64,000 bases of DNA from positions 2,503,001 to 2,567,000 of the forward strand of contig NZ_CP020038.1 in the NCBI RefSeq assembly GCF_002157225.2, written 5' to 3'. Below are positions 1 through 7,679 of the stretch, piece by piece (the first letter of the stretch is position 1; every line of letters begins with the position of its first letter). This DNA comes from Agarilytica rhodophyticola (lineage in GTDB: Bacteria > Pseudomonadota > Gammaproteobacteria > Pseudomonadales > Cellvibrionaceae). Made by a program: the position numbers and the translations under genes. A model generated the notes under the pieces. That model saw only the letters and a list, made by a program, of their open reading frames with translations, was not told where the DNA came from and searched no databases.

Positions 1-56
1 AAACTACACTGATATAATCTAGCGCAGTAAAAGTTGGGATCTAGCTGCCAGGGTAT

Positions 57-386
57 TTATCCTCCAGCACGCTTCGCATCATAGCCTTGTTCTTTTAAGT
101 AGCTGAGAATTTTGTCACGCTGGTCACCCTGAATCTCTATCTTGCCGTCTTTTGCTGTGCCACCTGTACCGCATACTTGCTTTAATTTCTTCGCCATGGT
201 TTTCAGTTCATCGGCGTTCATATCAAACCCGGAGATGGTTGTGACACCTTTGCCATTTCTGCCTTTTGTTTCACGCCCGACTCTTATGATGCCGTCAGAG
301 CTTACGCTTTGGTTTGTCTCAGTGGTTTTTGTTGGTTTTATGCGCCCTTTATCTGTGGAGTACACCAACCTGCTATTTTTATTCAT
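57..386 (-). CDS. yciH: SUI1/YciH-family translation initiation factor-like protein
   Basis: A 109-aa protein whose C-terminal two thirds (about residues 35-108) has the SUI1/eIF1 signature: RVGRETKGRNGKGVTTISGF, then the KKLKQVCGTGGTAKDG loop and an IEIQGDQRDKI strand-helix ending in a short tail. Bacterial YciH proteins are about this length and bind the small ribosomal subunit, where they are thought to influence initiation fidelity; the bacterial role is less settled than for eIF1. The N-terminal 30 residues are polar and probably flexible. The gene is divergent from the potassium channel gene, with 66 bp between starts. Family assignment is firm from the GTGGT-K-G core; function in this organism is inferred. 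Confidence 0.9.
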   Translation of the reverse strand: MNKNSRLVYSTDKGRIKPTKTTETNQSVSSDGIIRVGRETKGRNGKGVTTISGFDMNADELKTMAKKLKQVCGTGGTAKDGKIEIQGDQRDKILSYLKEQGYDAKRAGG

Positions 387-452
387 AAGTAAGTAGTGGT
401 ATTGTCGCGTTTATTTTTTACTATCAAATTTTAACTGTCAAAATTACAAATC

Positions 453-1265
453 ATGAGTAATATCGAGCTGAAAGAGAAATTTTATACCGTCATTTTTGGT
501 ACTGATACACCTGCAGGGAAGCGCTTCGATATTGCCCTGATTATCGCTATTATATTGAGTGTGCTAACACTTATGGCAGAGAGCGTAAGTGATCTTACGG
601 ATAATTACTACATCTATATCCGTACCCTGGAGTGGATTCTCACCATACTCTTTACCGTTGAATATATACTGCGCATCTATTGCTCGCCTAACCCGCGACA
701 TTATATCACTAGTTTTTATGGCATTATCGACTTGATATCGATCCTGCCTACCTATGTAAGTCTACTGGTGCCAGGTGTTAACTTCCTGTTGGTTATTCGT
801 ATCATGCGTTTTTTACGTATTTTTCGGGTGCTCAAGTTAGTCCGCTACCTGACCGAGGCTAATACTTTAGTACGTTCTATGGCTCATGCACGTCGAAAGA
901 TATCAGTTTTCTTCTTATCGGTGCTGGTGTTGGCGACGATATTTGGCGCCTTGATGTACATGGTGGAAGGGCCTGAAAATGGTTTTAGCAGTATTCCTAC
1001 GAGTATTTATTGGACTATCGTCACCATTACTACAGTGGGGTATGGTGACATTACACCGCAGACGCCGTTAGGACAGTTTATTGCCGCTTCGGCAATGCTT
1101 ATGGGCTATTCAATATTGGCTGTGCCAACGGGTATTTTTACTGCTGAGCTAGCGCATGAAATAAGCCGTGAACGACTAAACATTATTTGCCCTAATTGTT
1201 CAGCGGTAGGCCACGATCACGATGCGCAATATTGCAAAATGTGTGGCAGTAAGCTTAAGCCTTAA
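453..1265 (+). CDS. Voltage-gated potassium channel with C-terminal zinc ribbon
   Basis: A 270-aa six-transmembrane Kv-like channel. The first hydrophobic helix lies around residues 25-43. An arginine-rich S4-like helix (RIMRFLRIFRVLKLVRY) follows near residue 117, and the selectivity filter TVGYGD is at residues 194-199 before the last membrane helix. The protein should form an inner-membrane tetramer conducting K+. After the last helix the tail carries CPNC (C246, C249) and CKMC (C261, C264), a four-cysteine zinc-ribbon-like module replacing the RCK or cyclic-nucleotide domain of many bacterial channels. Its role is unknown; redox or metal sensing is only a guess. The gene converges on the phosphoesterase gene. 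Confidence 0.9.
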   Translation: MSNIELKEKFYTVIFGTDTPAGKRFDIALIIAIILSVLTLMAESVSDLTDNYYIYIRTLEWILTILFTVEYILRIYCSPNPRHYITSFYGIIDLISILPTYVSLLVPGVNFLLVIRIMRFLRIFRVLKLVRYLTEANTLVRSMAHARRKISVFFLSVLVLATIFGALMYMVEGPENGFSSIPTSIYWTIVTITTVGYGDITPQTPLGQFIAASAMLMGYSILAVPTGIFTAELAHEISRERLNIICPNCSAVGHDHDAQYCKMCGSKLKP

Positions 1266-1271
1266 AATTTT

Positions 1272-1296
1272 AGCCCAGTGATTCACACGCTGGGCT
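1272..1296. terminator. Candidate shared hairpin between convergent genes
   Basis: A 7-bp inverted repeat AGCCCAG/CTGGGCT (1272-1278 and 1290-1296) lies just after the potassium channel stop and overlaps the stop of the convergent phosphoesterase gene. There is no strong T-run on either side, so it is a weak intrinsic terminator candidate. Confidence 0.4.
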
Positions 1297-2425
1297 GATC
1301 TTCATTAGCAGTGCTTTGTGCTGCTTGTGCGGGTATCTTTTGGGGCTGCGATTTTTTACGCATTTTGTTTTTCATCAATGTGGAGTGTTCCAGCCAGTAG
1401 ATAAGTTTAAAATTACCGTCATGGTCTTCCACTAGTGCGGTACAGGATTCAACCCAATCCCCAGTGTTGAAGTAATCAATATCGTGAATTTTTTTTGCCG
1501 CAGCTTGATGAATATGGCCGCAAACGACACCGTCGAATCCTTGTTTTTTAGCGCCTAGAGATACCGCACACTCGTAGTCATGGATATATTGTTTGGCACG
1601 CTTAATGTGAGTTTTCAAAAATGCTGCAAATGACCAATAGCCCAAGCCTGCTTTGACACGAATTCTATTAAAGGCGCGGTTCAAGAGCATTAATACTTCA
1701 TAGCCCACATCGCCAATATATTTCAGCAGTGCCGTACAGCGCGTCACACCTTCAAATTGATCACCGTGAATTACCAGATAGCGTTTTCCTGTAGCACTCA
1801 CATGGGTTGTACGATTAACAAGATGAATATTATCAAAGTCTGTATTGGCATAACGGCGCAGAAACTCGTCGTGATTGCCCGTTATGTAATATACCGGAAT
1901 CCCTGTTTTTGATAGCTTGAGAATATGGCGGATAACACGATTAAAACTCTTGTGCCAATAAACACCTGATTTCATTCTCCAGCCGTCGAAAATATCACCA
2001 ACTAAGTACAAACACTCACATTTATTGGTTTTTAAGAATTCGGCTAAGTACTGTGCTTTACAGTCTTTTGTTCCCAAGTGGACATCGGAGATAAAAATCG
2101 AGCGGTATTGGGGTTTTCTGCTTGGATCAAAGCTCCCACCGTCAGTGTCGAAGTGCTTCGCGTGTCGATAAAGTTCTGATAGGTCTAAGCGCTTTTTCAT
2201 GCTTGCATTCTGAACAATGCTTTTTACGCTTATATTATATTTTTGTGAATACTTTATGACCGCCTCTTTAGATGTTTCTAGATACTTTTTATCTTGCCTT
2301 GGCGCGCGCTCTCGCGAGTGCAGCTTAATCATCAATAAGCTAATCGAACAAAAAATATTCACAGAGCCGGTATGATTGTTTATAAGGAAAAGACAATTTT
2401 TATCGAATTTGGTTTTGTAAACCAA
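1283..2425 (-). CDS. LpxH-like metallophosphoesterase
   Basis: The frame encodes up to 380 aa; the recognisable domain starts near residue 100. Calcineurin-like metallophosphoesterase motifs appear in order: ISDVHLG, VGDIFDGW, GNHDE, the HGDQFE loop and GHIHQAA, which supply the two-metal Asp/His ligands. It belongs to the UDP-2,3-diacylglucosamine pyrophosphatase-like group (COG2908), which includes LpxH, but these roughly 270-300-aa relatives are often of unknown substrate, so I do not assign lpxH. The start is uncertain: the first 75 residues show no family similarity I recognise, and the Met at 2200 (MKKRLDL, giving 305 aa) fits the family better. The C-terminus is basic and Gln/Ala-rich. 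No signal peptide is evident, so it is probably cytosolic or membrane-peripheral. Confidence 0.8.
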   Translation of the reverse strand: MVYKTKFDKNCLFLINNHTGSVNIFCSISLLMIKLHSRERAPRQDKKYLETSKEAVIKYSQKYNISVKSIVQNASMKKRLDLSELYRHAKHFDTDGGSFDPSRKPQYRSIFISDVHLGTKDCKAQYLAEFLKTNKCECLYLVGDIFDGWRMKSGVYWHKSFNRVIRHILKLSKTGIPVYYITGNHDEFLRRYANTDFDNIHLVNRTTHVSATGKRYLVIHGDQFEGVTRCTALLKYIGDVGYEVLMLLNRAFNRIRVKAGLGYWSFAAFLKTHIKRAKQYIHDYECAVSLGAKKQGFDGVVCGHIHQAAAKKIHDIDYFNTGDWVESCTALVEDHDGNFKLIYWLEHSTLMKNKMRKKSQPQKIPAQAAQSTANEDQPSV

Positions 2426-2504
2426 AAAGGGAATTTATAAGCTCACCAATTCTTAGCGCAAGCTGATAATCAATTGTTTCGATACATATTTTGTAATTAC
2501 ATTG

Positions 2505-2523
2505 CCCCCCTTATTTTTGGGGG
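2505..2523 (+). promoter_or_regulatory. C5/G5 hairpin overlapping the ribosome-binding site of the CBM gene
   Basis: Six C (2505-2510) and five G (2519-2523) flank an 8-nt T-rich loop. The G tract is the only Shine-Dalgarno-like sequence before the ATG at 2528, so folding of the mRNA would hide it. The pairing is visible directly; a regulatory role is inference. Confidence 0.35.
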
Positions 2524-2527
2524 TATT

Positions 2528-5008
2528 ATGATTATTCGAAAAACAATATTGAGTGTGTTATCCGTCATTGCAGTGAGTTCTGCTGCAGCTTCAGAAAATT
2601 TAAGCCTAGAAAACTTTAACTTAATAGAAAACGGTGATTTTGAAACCGCCTTTGCACCTTGGGAATTTGCCTCTTGGGGAGAGACCGGAGAGCATAAAAT
2701 AGGTCTATGGGACTACGATGGTATGATGGTTTCAAAGGTTGTGGGTAAAGGATCGCTAATACAAAACGTAAGCGTTGAACCTAACAGTACTTATCAACTG
2801 AAAGCCAGTATTGTTGGTCATGTAAATTTTGGTGTTAAAGGTCAAGACATTATCGAAACTTATAGAGTTGTTGATGCTGACAAGCCAACCGAGGTTAGCT
2901 TTTTGTTTGTCACAGGAAACGAAACAACAAATGCGAAGGTGTACTTCTACGCAAGTGATAGCTACATGGGCGCAGAAATAGACGATGTGACTATGAGTAA
3001 GCAAGATACTCTCGACCTAGAAACACAAAATACCAATGTTCTCGTTAATGGTGGTTTTTATGGCAGCGAATTTCCATGGATATTTGCACCCTGGGGAACA
3101 CCAGCTGAATTTATAGCTGATCCATTGGCAGGGACTGTTCACGATGAGAATAATAGTGTTATTAAAGTAAACGGCATTGGTGCTGTAACTCAAACCGTAT
3201 TGGTCGAGCCCAATGCGGACTATCTTATCAAAGCAAAGACCTACGTACTTAACGATCACGTATTTATAGGCGTTAAAGGTGAAGGCATCATTGAAACATC
3301 AGCTAAAGCCAATCTAGCTGGTTTGCAATATGGATGGAAATATATCTCAACCCCTTTTTCTACCGGTGCCAACGCGAAAACGGCCGAGGTCTATTTATAT
3401 AGTGGAACAAATAACGGTACGGGACTGGTTGATGACGTAGAGCTTTATCGAATAAATACACAACAAAGCGCGTTTAGCGAGCACAGCATTCCCGGGATTA
3501 TAGAAGCTGAAGACTATGATTTAGGTGGCCAACAAGTCTCTTATTTTGATAAGTCTCTCGATAATACCGGCGGTGCTTATCGTAATGACTTGGTTGATAT
3601 TGCTACCGATATTGTTCTTATTGATGGAGTCTCAGATCAAGCAACTTTTATTACTAATACTGAGCCAGGTGAGTGGACGGAATATAGCGTTAGCGTAACC
3701 CCAGGGGTATACGACATTGTATTTACTGGCGGAGGAGAAATTGAAAGTATTCCTAACCGCTATAGTAATTGGCGTGTAAATGTCTCCATTGACGGTGAAG
3801 AAATTGCCTACGCAGATTTACTAACAGATGATAAACGTAGCTTCAAAACTGTTAAGATTGATAATGTAGAAATTAAACCAGGGCTTACGCAAAAACGCGT
3901 TATTCGCTTTAGCTATCTTGGCAATGCTGGTGGTGTGCATCTCGATAAGATTGCATTTCAAGAAAGTAAAGTCACAACAGTTGAACCTTATAAGCAAGTT
4001 GCTTTTAATGGCATGGCTACCTCTCTACCCGGAAAGATTCAGCCCTATGAGTATGATCGTGTCGAGTCTATCGCCACAGGCGAAGATATTGACGGGGAAA
4101 GAATCGCTCATTACCAAGCCGATCGCAACAGCATTTTAACTCCCAACCAGTCCGGCATGTGGGTCGAGTATACTGTCAGTTTTAAGGATGTTAATAAGTC
4201 GAGATTTTGGACAGCAAAACTTAATGGTGTAGAGCGGATTGGCGGCTACATGGAACTCTATATCGGCTCAAAAAAAGTCGCTAAATTAGCACTCAACGAA
4301 AAAACTCCCTTTACCTTGCCTGAGTTTGTGAAGTTCGACACTCCAGTGGTGATACGAGCTAAAATTATTGGAGCCAGTGGTATTGTTAATTTCACAATGT
4401 TTGATTTTGACAGTGTGGAATTTGCCGCTGAAGCCGACATTTTTACACCTATACCCGCACGATCATTTCAACAAATACCTTTTGCAAGTGAAGACTATAT
4501 GCGACAGTTTCCTGGTCGTATTCGCGGTGAGCATTTTGACCAAATTATTGAGGACGATGTAATAATCAATGGTAACGGTAAAGCCTATTTTGATAAAACA
4601 CCGGGTTCAATAGGAGCTAATTTACGCCCTGGAGAAGACGCTGACTTTTATCTTAGACAACGGTATGAAGGTTTGCGTTATGAAGGGCTAGTGCTAGAGG
4701 TTGGAGAGTGGGTTGAATATACATCTAGGTTTGACGATTCAGAAGAGTATAAAAAATGGCTGTTTGAAATAACCTACTATGCCTCAGCAAGGGGTATGTC
4801 TTTGGATCTTTATATTAATGACTATTTTATTGCTGAATTAGCACTTGATCGGGGTGAGCCTCTCTGGTTTTTAAAACATGCGTCTGTCGATTTATCTGCA
4901 CAATTAGTACAACGTTTTTTCGGCAAAGACAATGTTATAAGAATCGTTGCTAAGGGTGATGAAGGAGATACTCTTGATATTGGTTTTTTAAACTTCCGTA
5001 AAAAGTAA
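2528..5008 (+). CDS. Secreted multi-CBM protein without a catalytic domain
   Basis: From the ATG at 2528 (826 aa) the protein begins with a typical signal peptide (MIIRKTILSVLSVIAVSSAA). The frame is open from 2474, but that would add 18 residues before the signal. Two N-terminal repeats (about residues 31-160 and 170-310) open with NLIENGDFE and NVLVNGGFY and share VKGxxIIET, as in CBM4/9-type beta-sandwiches. Then come a CBM6/35-like domain (about 321-478, IPGIIEAEDYD...GEWTEYSV...VHLDKIAF) and two more diverged CBM6-like units (about 495-632 and 645-826) with GMWVEYTV and GEWVEYTS. No glycosidase, lyase, protease, dockerin or sorting signal is visible. It probably binds polysaccharide outside the cell as an adhesin, chaperone or enzyme-targeting protein. 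Domain family names are judged by eye. Confidence 0.8.
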   Translation: MIIRKTILSVLSVIAVSSAAASENLSLENFNLIENGDFETAFAPWEFASWGETGEHKIGLWDYDGMMVSKVVGKGSLIQNVSVEPNSTYQLKASIVGHVNFGVKGQDIIETYRVVDADKPTEVSFLFVTGNETTNAKVYFYASDSYMGAEIDDVTMSKQDTLDLETQNTNVLVNGGFYGSEFPWIFAPWGTPAEFIADPLAGTVHDENNSVIKVNGIGAVTQTVLVEPNADYLIKAKTYVLNDHVFIGVKGEGIIETSAKANLAGLQYGWKYISTPFSTGANAKTAEVYLYSGTNNGTGLVDDVELYRINTQQSAFSEHSIPGIIEAEDYDLGGQQVSYFDKSLDNTGGAYRNDLVDIATDIVLIDGVSDQATFITNTEPGEWTEYSVSVTPGVYDIVFTGGGEIESIPNRYSNWRVNVSIDGEEIAYADLLTDDKRSFKTVKIDNVEIKPGLTQKRVIRFSYLGNAGGVHLDKIAFQESKVTTVEPYKQVAFNGMATSLPGKIQPYEYDRVESIATGEDIDGERIAHYQADRNSILTPNQSGMWVEYTVSFKDVNKSRFWTAKLNGVERIGGYMELYIGSKKVAKLALNEKTPFTLPEFVKFDTPVVIRAKIIGASGIVNFTMFDFDSVEFAAEADIFTPIPARSFQQIPFASEDYMRQFPGRIRGEHFDQIIEDDVIINGNGKAYFDKTPGSIGANLRPGEDADFYLRQRYEGLRYEGLVLEVGEWVEYTSRFDDSEEYKKWLFEITYYASARGMSLDLYINDYFIAELALDRGEPLWFLKHASVDLSAQLVQRFFGKDNVIRIVAKGDEGDTLDIGFLNFRKK

Positions 5009-5439
5009 AATTTAATATTGGTTTAGAAAACAAAAAGCTACCCTTAATCAGTCCGTTGTGCATAGATCACGATGCATTTTAATTCAGTGAGGGAAGTGGC
5101 TGTCTAAGCAGGATGGCCACTCCATTGAGATTTTTTCGAACCGCCTAATCAATTGTGTAAAGGGTTCGCTCGCGTAGGGTCGATGAATAACGAACGTGAG
5201 CTGGCTCGAATACTTATTGCTATTTATTATATACATCACTCTATTTCTTAACGATTCTACAAAATATTACTGATCTTAGCAGAAATTGATTCATATCAAT
5301 GACGCCTATAGTTATATCTTGCCTCCGTCGGCATTTTTGCAAAATCGAGTTTACCTCATGAGCCTTGGTCTATACTCAATGAAGGATATTTAACATATTC
5401 ATCGTTTATTGGCGCATTTTGCATCATTTGTGTTAACCA
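5009..5439. other. Intergenic region before the GGDEF-EAL gene
   Basis: About 430 bp with no convincing gene. The only recognised element is the FNR/ANR-type palindrome at 5286-5299. No c-di-GMP riboswitch-like core was recognised. Confidence 0.6.
5286..5299 (+). promoter_or_regulatory. Perfect FNR/ANR-type box
   Basis: TTGATTCATATCAA matches TTGAT-N4-ATCAA at all ten specified positions. It lies 141 bp upstream of the GTG of the PAS-GGDEF-EAL gene and far from any other start. FNR/ANR proteins are oxygen-sensitive [4Fe-4S] regulators. No well-placed -10 hexamer for class II activation was seen, so the direction of control is open. Confidence 0.55.
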
Positions 5440-7635
5440 GTGTTAGAGGCTTTGGGTTTGTCTGAACCATATTTCAGTAAGAACATCTTTCAATCTGAAC
5501 TCTCAACTGCGGGCAACTTTGAAGATAATCCCGAATTACTTTTGCTCCTTGATTCTATGCGATCGATGGTGATCTACGTAGATCGCTGGGGCAACGTTAA
5601 GCATGGCAATATTCGAGCGCAGCAGTGGCGCAAGCCCGAGCCGGTGAAAGAGATTAGTTTTATCGAGTTTGCGTCAAATTGGGAAGATCCATACGAAAGA
5701 CAACGTGAAGTCATGCAGGTGATACGTACAGGGAGATCCATGTGGCAATCCCTAGAACGATGTTTTGAGCGGGGACGCGAGAGCTGGTTTCATGTTGATA
5801 AAATACCTACACGGGATTTATCTGGCGCTGTTAGTGGTGCCTTGCTCATTATTGATAACGTTACCGAACATGTCTTCCAAGAGCGCGCATTAAAGGAGAG
5901 CGAAACACGTTATCGCGCGTTTATCAAGAATAGCTCCGATGGCATATGGCGCTATGATTTAAAGCCTGCTGTGGATATTAACTTACCTGTGGATGAGCAA
6001 GTGAGACAAATTCTACAACGAGCAGAACTGGTTGAATGTAATGATCGCCTAGCAAAATTGTTCCACTTTGAAGATAAGGAGCCCCTGATTGGCTCGCCTC
6101 TTTATATCAACGGCGCGCTTATAAAAAAGCATGATATTAAGGAGTTTGTCTGTAATAACTACAGATTAGAGTGCAGTAAATTTTCCGGTAATCAAAAACA
6201 AGATGAAGGCATTTTGTTAGAAACTTCAGCCGTCGGTGAGATTGAAAATGGCTTCTTGGTGCGTTTCTGGGGAACTAGTCGCGATATTACTGAGAAAAAA
6301 CGCTACCTGGATAAGATGGAGTTTTTGGCAACTCACGATGCATTAACATCCTTACCCAATAGAGTCTTGTTGTACCGTCAGATGGAACAGGTGTTGTTAT
6401 CTAGGAGTGCTGACCAGCGCTGCGCTTTACTGCTTATCGACCTCGATCGCTTTAAAGAAATAAATGATACGTTAGGCCATCTAGCCGGTGATAAAGTCTT
6501 AAAGCAACTGGGGCCACGTTTTCAAGCGGAGATGGGCAAGGTTCCTGGTGTTGTTGCTCGCCTTGGTGGTGATGAGTTTGCCGTTTTTTTATCCAATATT
6601 CGCAATGCCCAACAAGCTGTGGTGATGGCACATCGTTTCCTAGATGCTATATGCCATGTCTTTGAACTCGATGGCTTTCGTACCGAAATTAGTGCCAGTA
6701 TCGGTGTGGTCATTTCGCCAGATCAAGCCGATGACGTAACCACACTTATGCGTTATGCTGATATTGCCATGTACCACGCTAAAACCCGATTAAAAGGGGT
6801 GTCGGTATACGATTCTGAGTTTGATTCCCACTCACCTTTTCGATTAGAAATTATTGGCGCTTTGGGACGTGCTATTCGAGAAAACCAGCTATGTTTGCAC
6901 TTTCAGCCCAAGGTATGTTTGGAGACTCATCGGGTTTACGGCTTTGAATCTTTATTGCGTTGGCAGCACCCCGAGCTGGGCTTTGTCCCTCCAGCAGAGT
7001 TTATTCCAATTGCTGAAATGTCGTCGGTGATCTATCCACTCACAGCCTGGGTATTGGAAGAAACCGTAAAACAATGTTCCCTTTGGGTGAAGCAGGGCTT
7101 CGCTATTACCATTGCTATGAATTTATCGGTACGCAATTTACTGGATGACAGAATTGTGGGGGATTTGAGGCGGGTGTTAAAAGAGTACGACTTGCCTGGC
7201 GAGCACCTTGAGATGGAAATTACCGAAAGTATGATTATGTCTGACCCCAAAAGAGCTGAGCATGCGCTCAGGCGCATTAGTGCATTGGGTGTAAAACTAT
7301 CGGTGGACGACTTTGGAACAGGTTATTCTTCTTTGGCTTATTTAAAACGCCTGCCTGTGCAGTGTTTGAAAATTGATGGTTCCTTTATTCGCGGAATGCT
7401 AGAGGATGAGCAAGATGAAATTATTGTCAATTCAACTATTCAACTCGCCCACAACTTAGGCCTTACTGTTGTCGCCGAAGGAGTAGAAAATGAGGCCACG
7501 TATCAGCACCTCAAGAGTCTGGGGTGCAATTGTGCACAAGGCTATTTTATTGCCCCACCGATGGATACTGCCGCCACTGAGCAGTGGCTCGATGACGGTC
7601 AATGGGAGTGCTGTGATGATTTATGCTGGGGCTAA
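5440..7635 (+). CDS. PAS-PAS-GGDEF-EAL cyclic-di-GMP signalling protein
   Basis: A 731-aa cytosolic protein without membrane segments. Two PAS-like regions (about residues 30-150 and 155-285, the second ending in DITEKKRYLDKM) precede a GGDEF domain (about 290-450) with an intact GGDEF at residues 376-380 and DLDRFKEINDTLGH. An EAL domain follows (about 465-715) with FESLLRW at 502-508, where the signature is ESL (503-505) rather than EAL, then MEITES, DDFGTGYSSL, KIDGSFI and VVAEGVE. The main catalytic residues of both domains look present, so it may make and degrade c-di-GMP, with PAS input deciding the balance. The start is a GTG at 5440 with a weak ribosome-binding site; a different start within the first 30 residues is possible. 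An FNR/ANR box upstream hints at oxygen control. Confidence 0.93.
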   Translation: MLEALGLSEPYFSKNIFQSELSTAGNFEDNPELLLLLDSMRSMVIYVDRWGNVKHGNIRAQQWRKPEPVKEISFIEFASNWEDPYERQREVMQVIRTGRSMWQSLERCFERGRESWFHVDKIPTRDLSGAVSGALLIIDNVTEHVFQERALKESETRYRAFIKNSSDGIWRYDLKPAVDINLPVDEQVRQILQRAELVECNDRLAKLFHFEDKEPLIGSPLYINGALIKKHDIKEFVCNNYRLECSKFSGNQKQDEGILLETSAVGEIENGFLVRFWGTSRDITEKKRYLDKMEFLATHDALTSLPNRVLLYRQMEQVLLSRSADQRCALLLIDLDRFKEINDTLGHLAGDKVLKQLGPRFQAEMGKVPGVVARLGGDEFAVFLSNIRNAQQAVVMAHRFLDAICHVFELDGFRTEISASIGVVISPDQADDVTTLMRYADIAMYHAKTRLKGVSVYDSEFDSHSPFRLEIIGALGRAIRENQLCLHFQPKVCLETHRVYGFESLLRWQHPELGFVPPAEFIPIAEMSSVIYPLTAWVLEETVKQCSLWVKQGFAITIAMNLSVRNLLDDRIVGDLRRVLKEYDLPGEHLEMEITESMIMSDPKRAEHALRRISALGVKLSVDDFGTGYSSLAYLKRLPVQCLKIDGSFIRGMLEDEQDEIIVNSTIQLAHNLGLTVVAEGVENEATYQHLKSLGCNCAQGYFIAPPMDTAATEQWLDDGQWECCDDLCWG

Positions 7636-7679
7636 TCGATCGTTGCCACAGGGGTTTAATTAAGAGTACTTAGCTTAGT

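Noticed and set aside
13-18. TATAAT near the left edge as a promoter
   Set aside because: No -35 partner can be seen inside the window and no plus-strand gene follows; the adjacent gene ends here.
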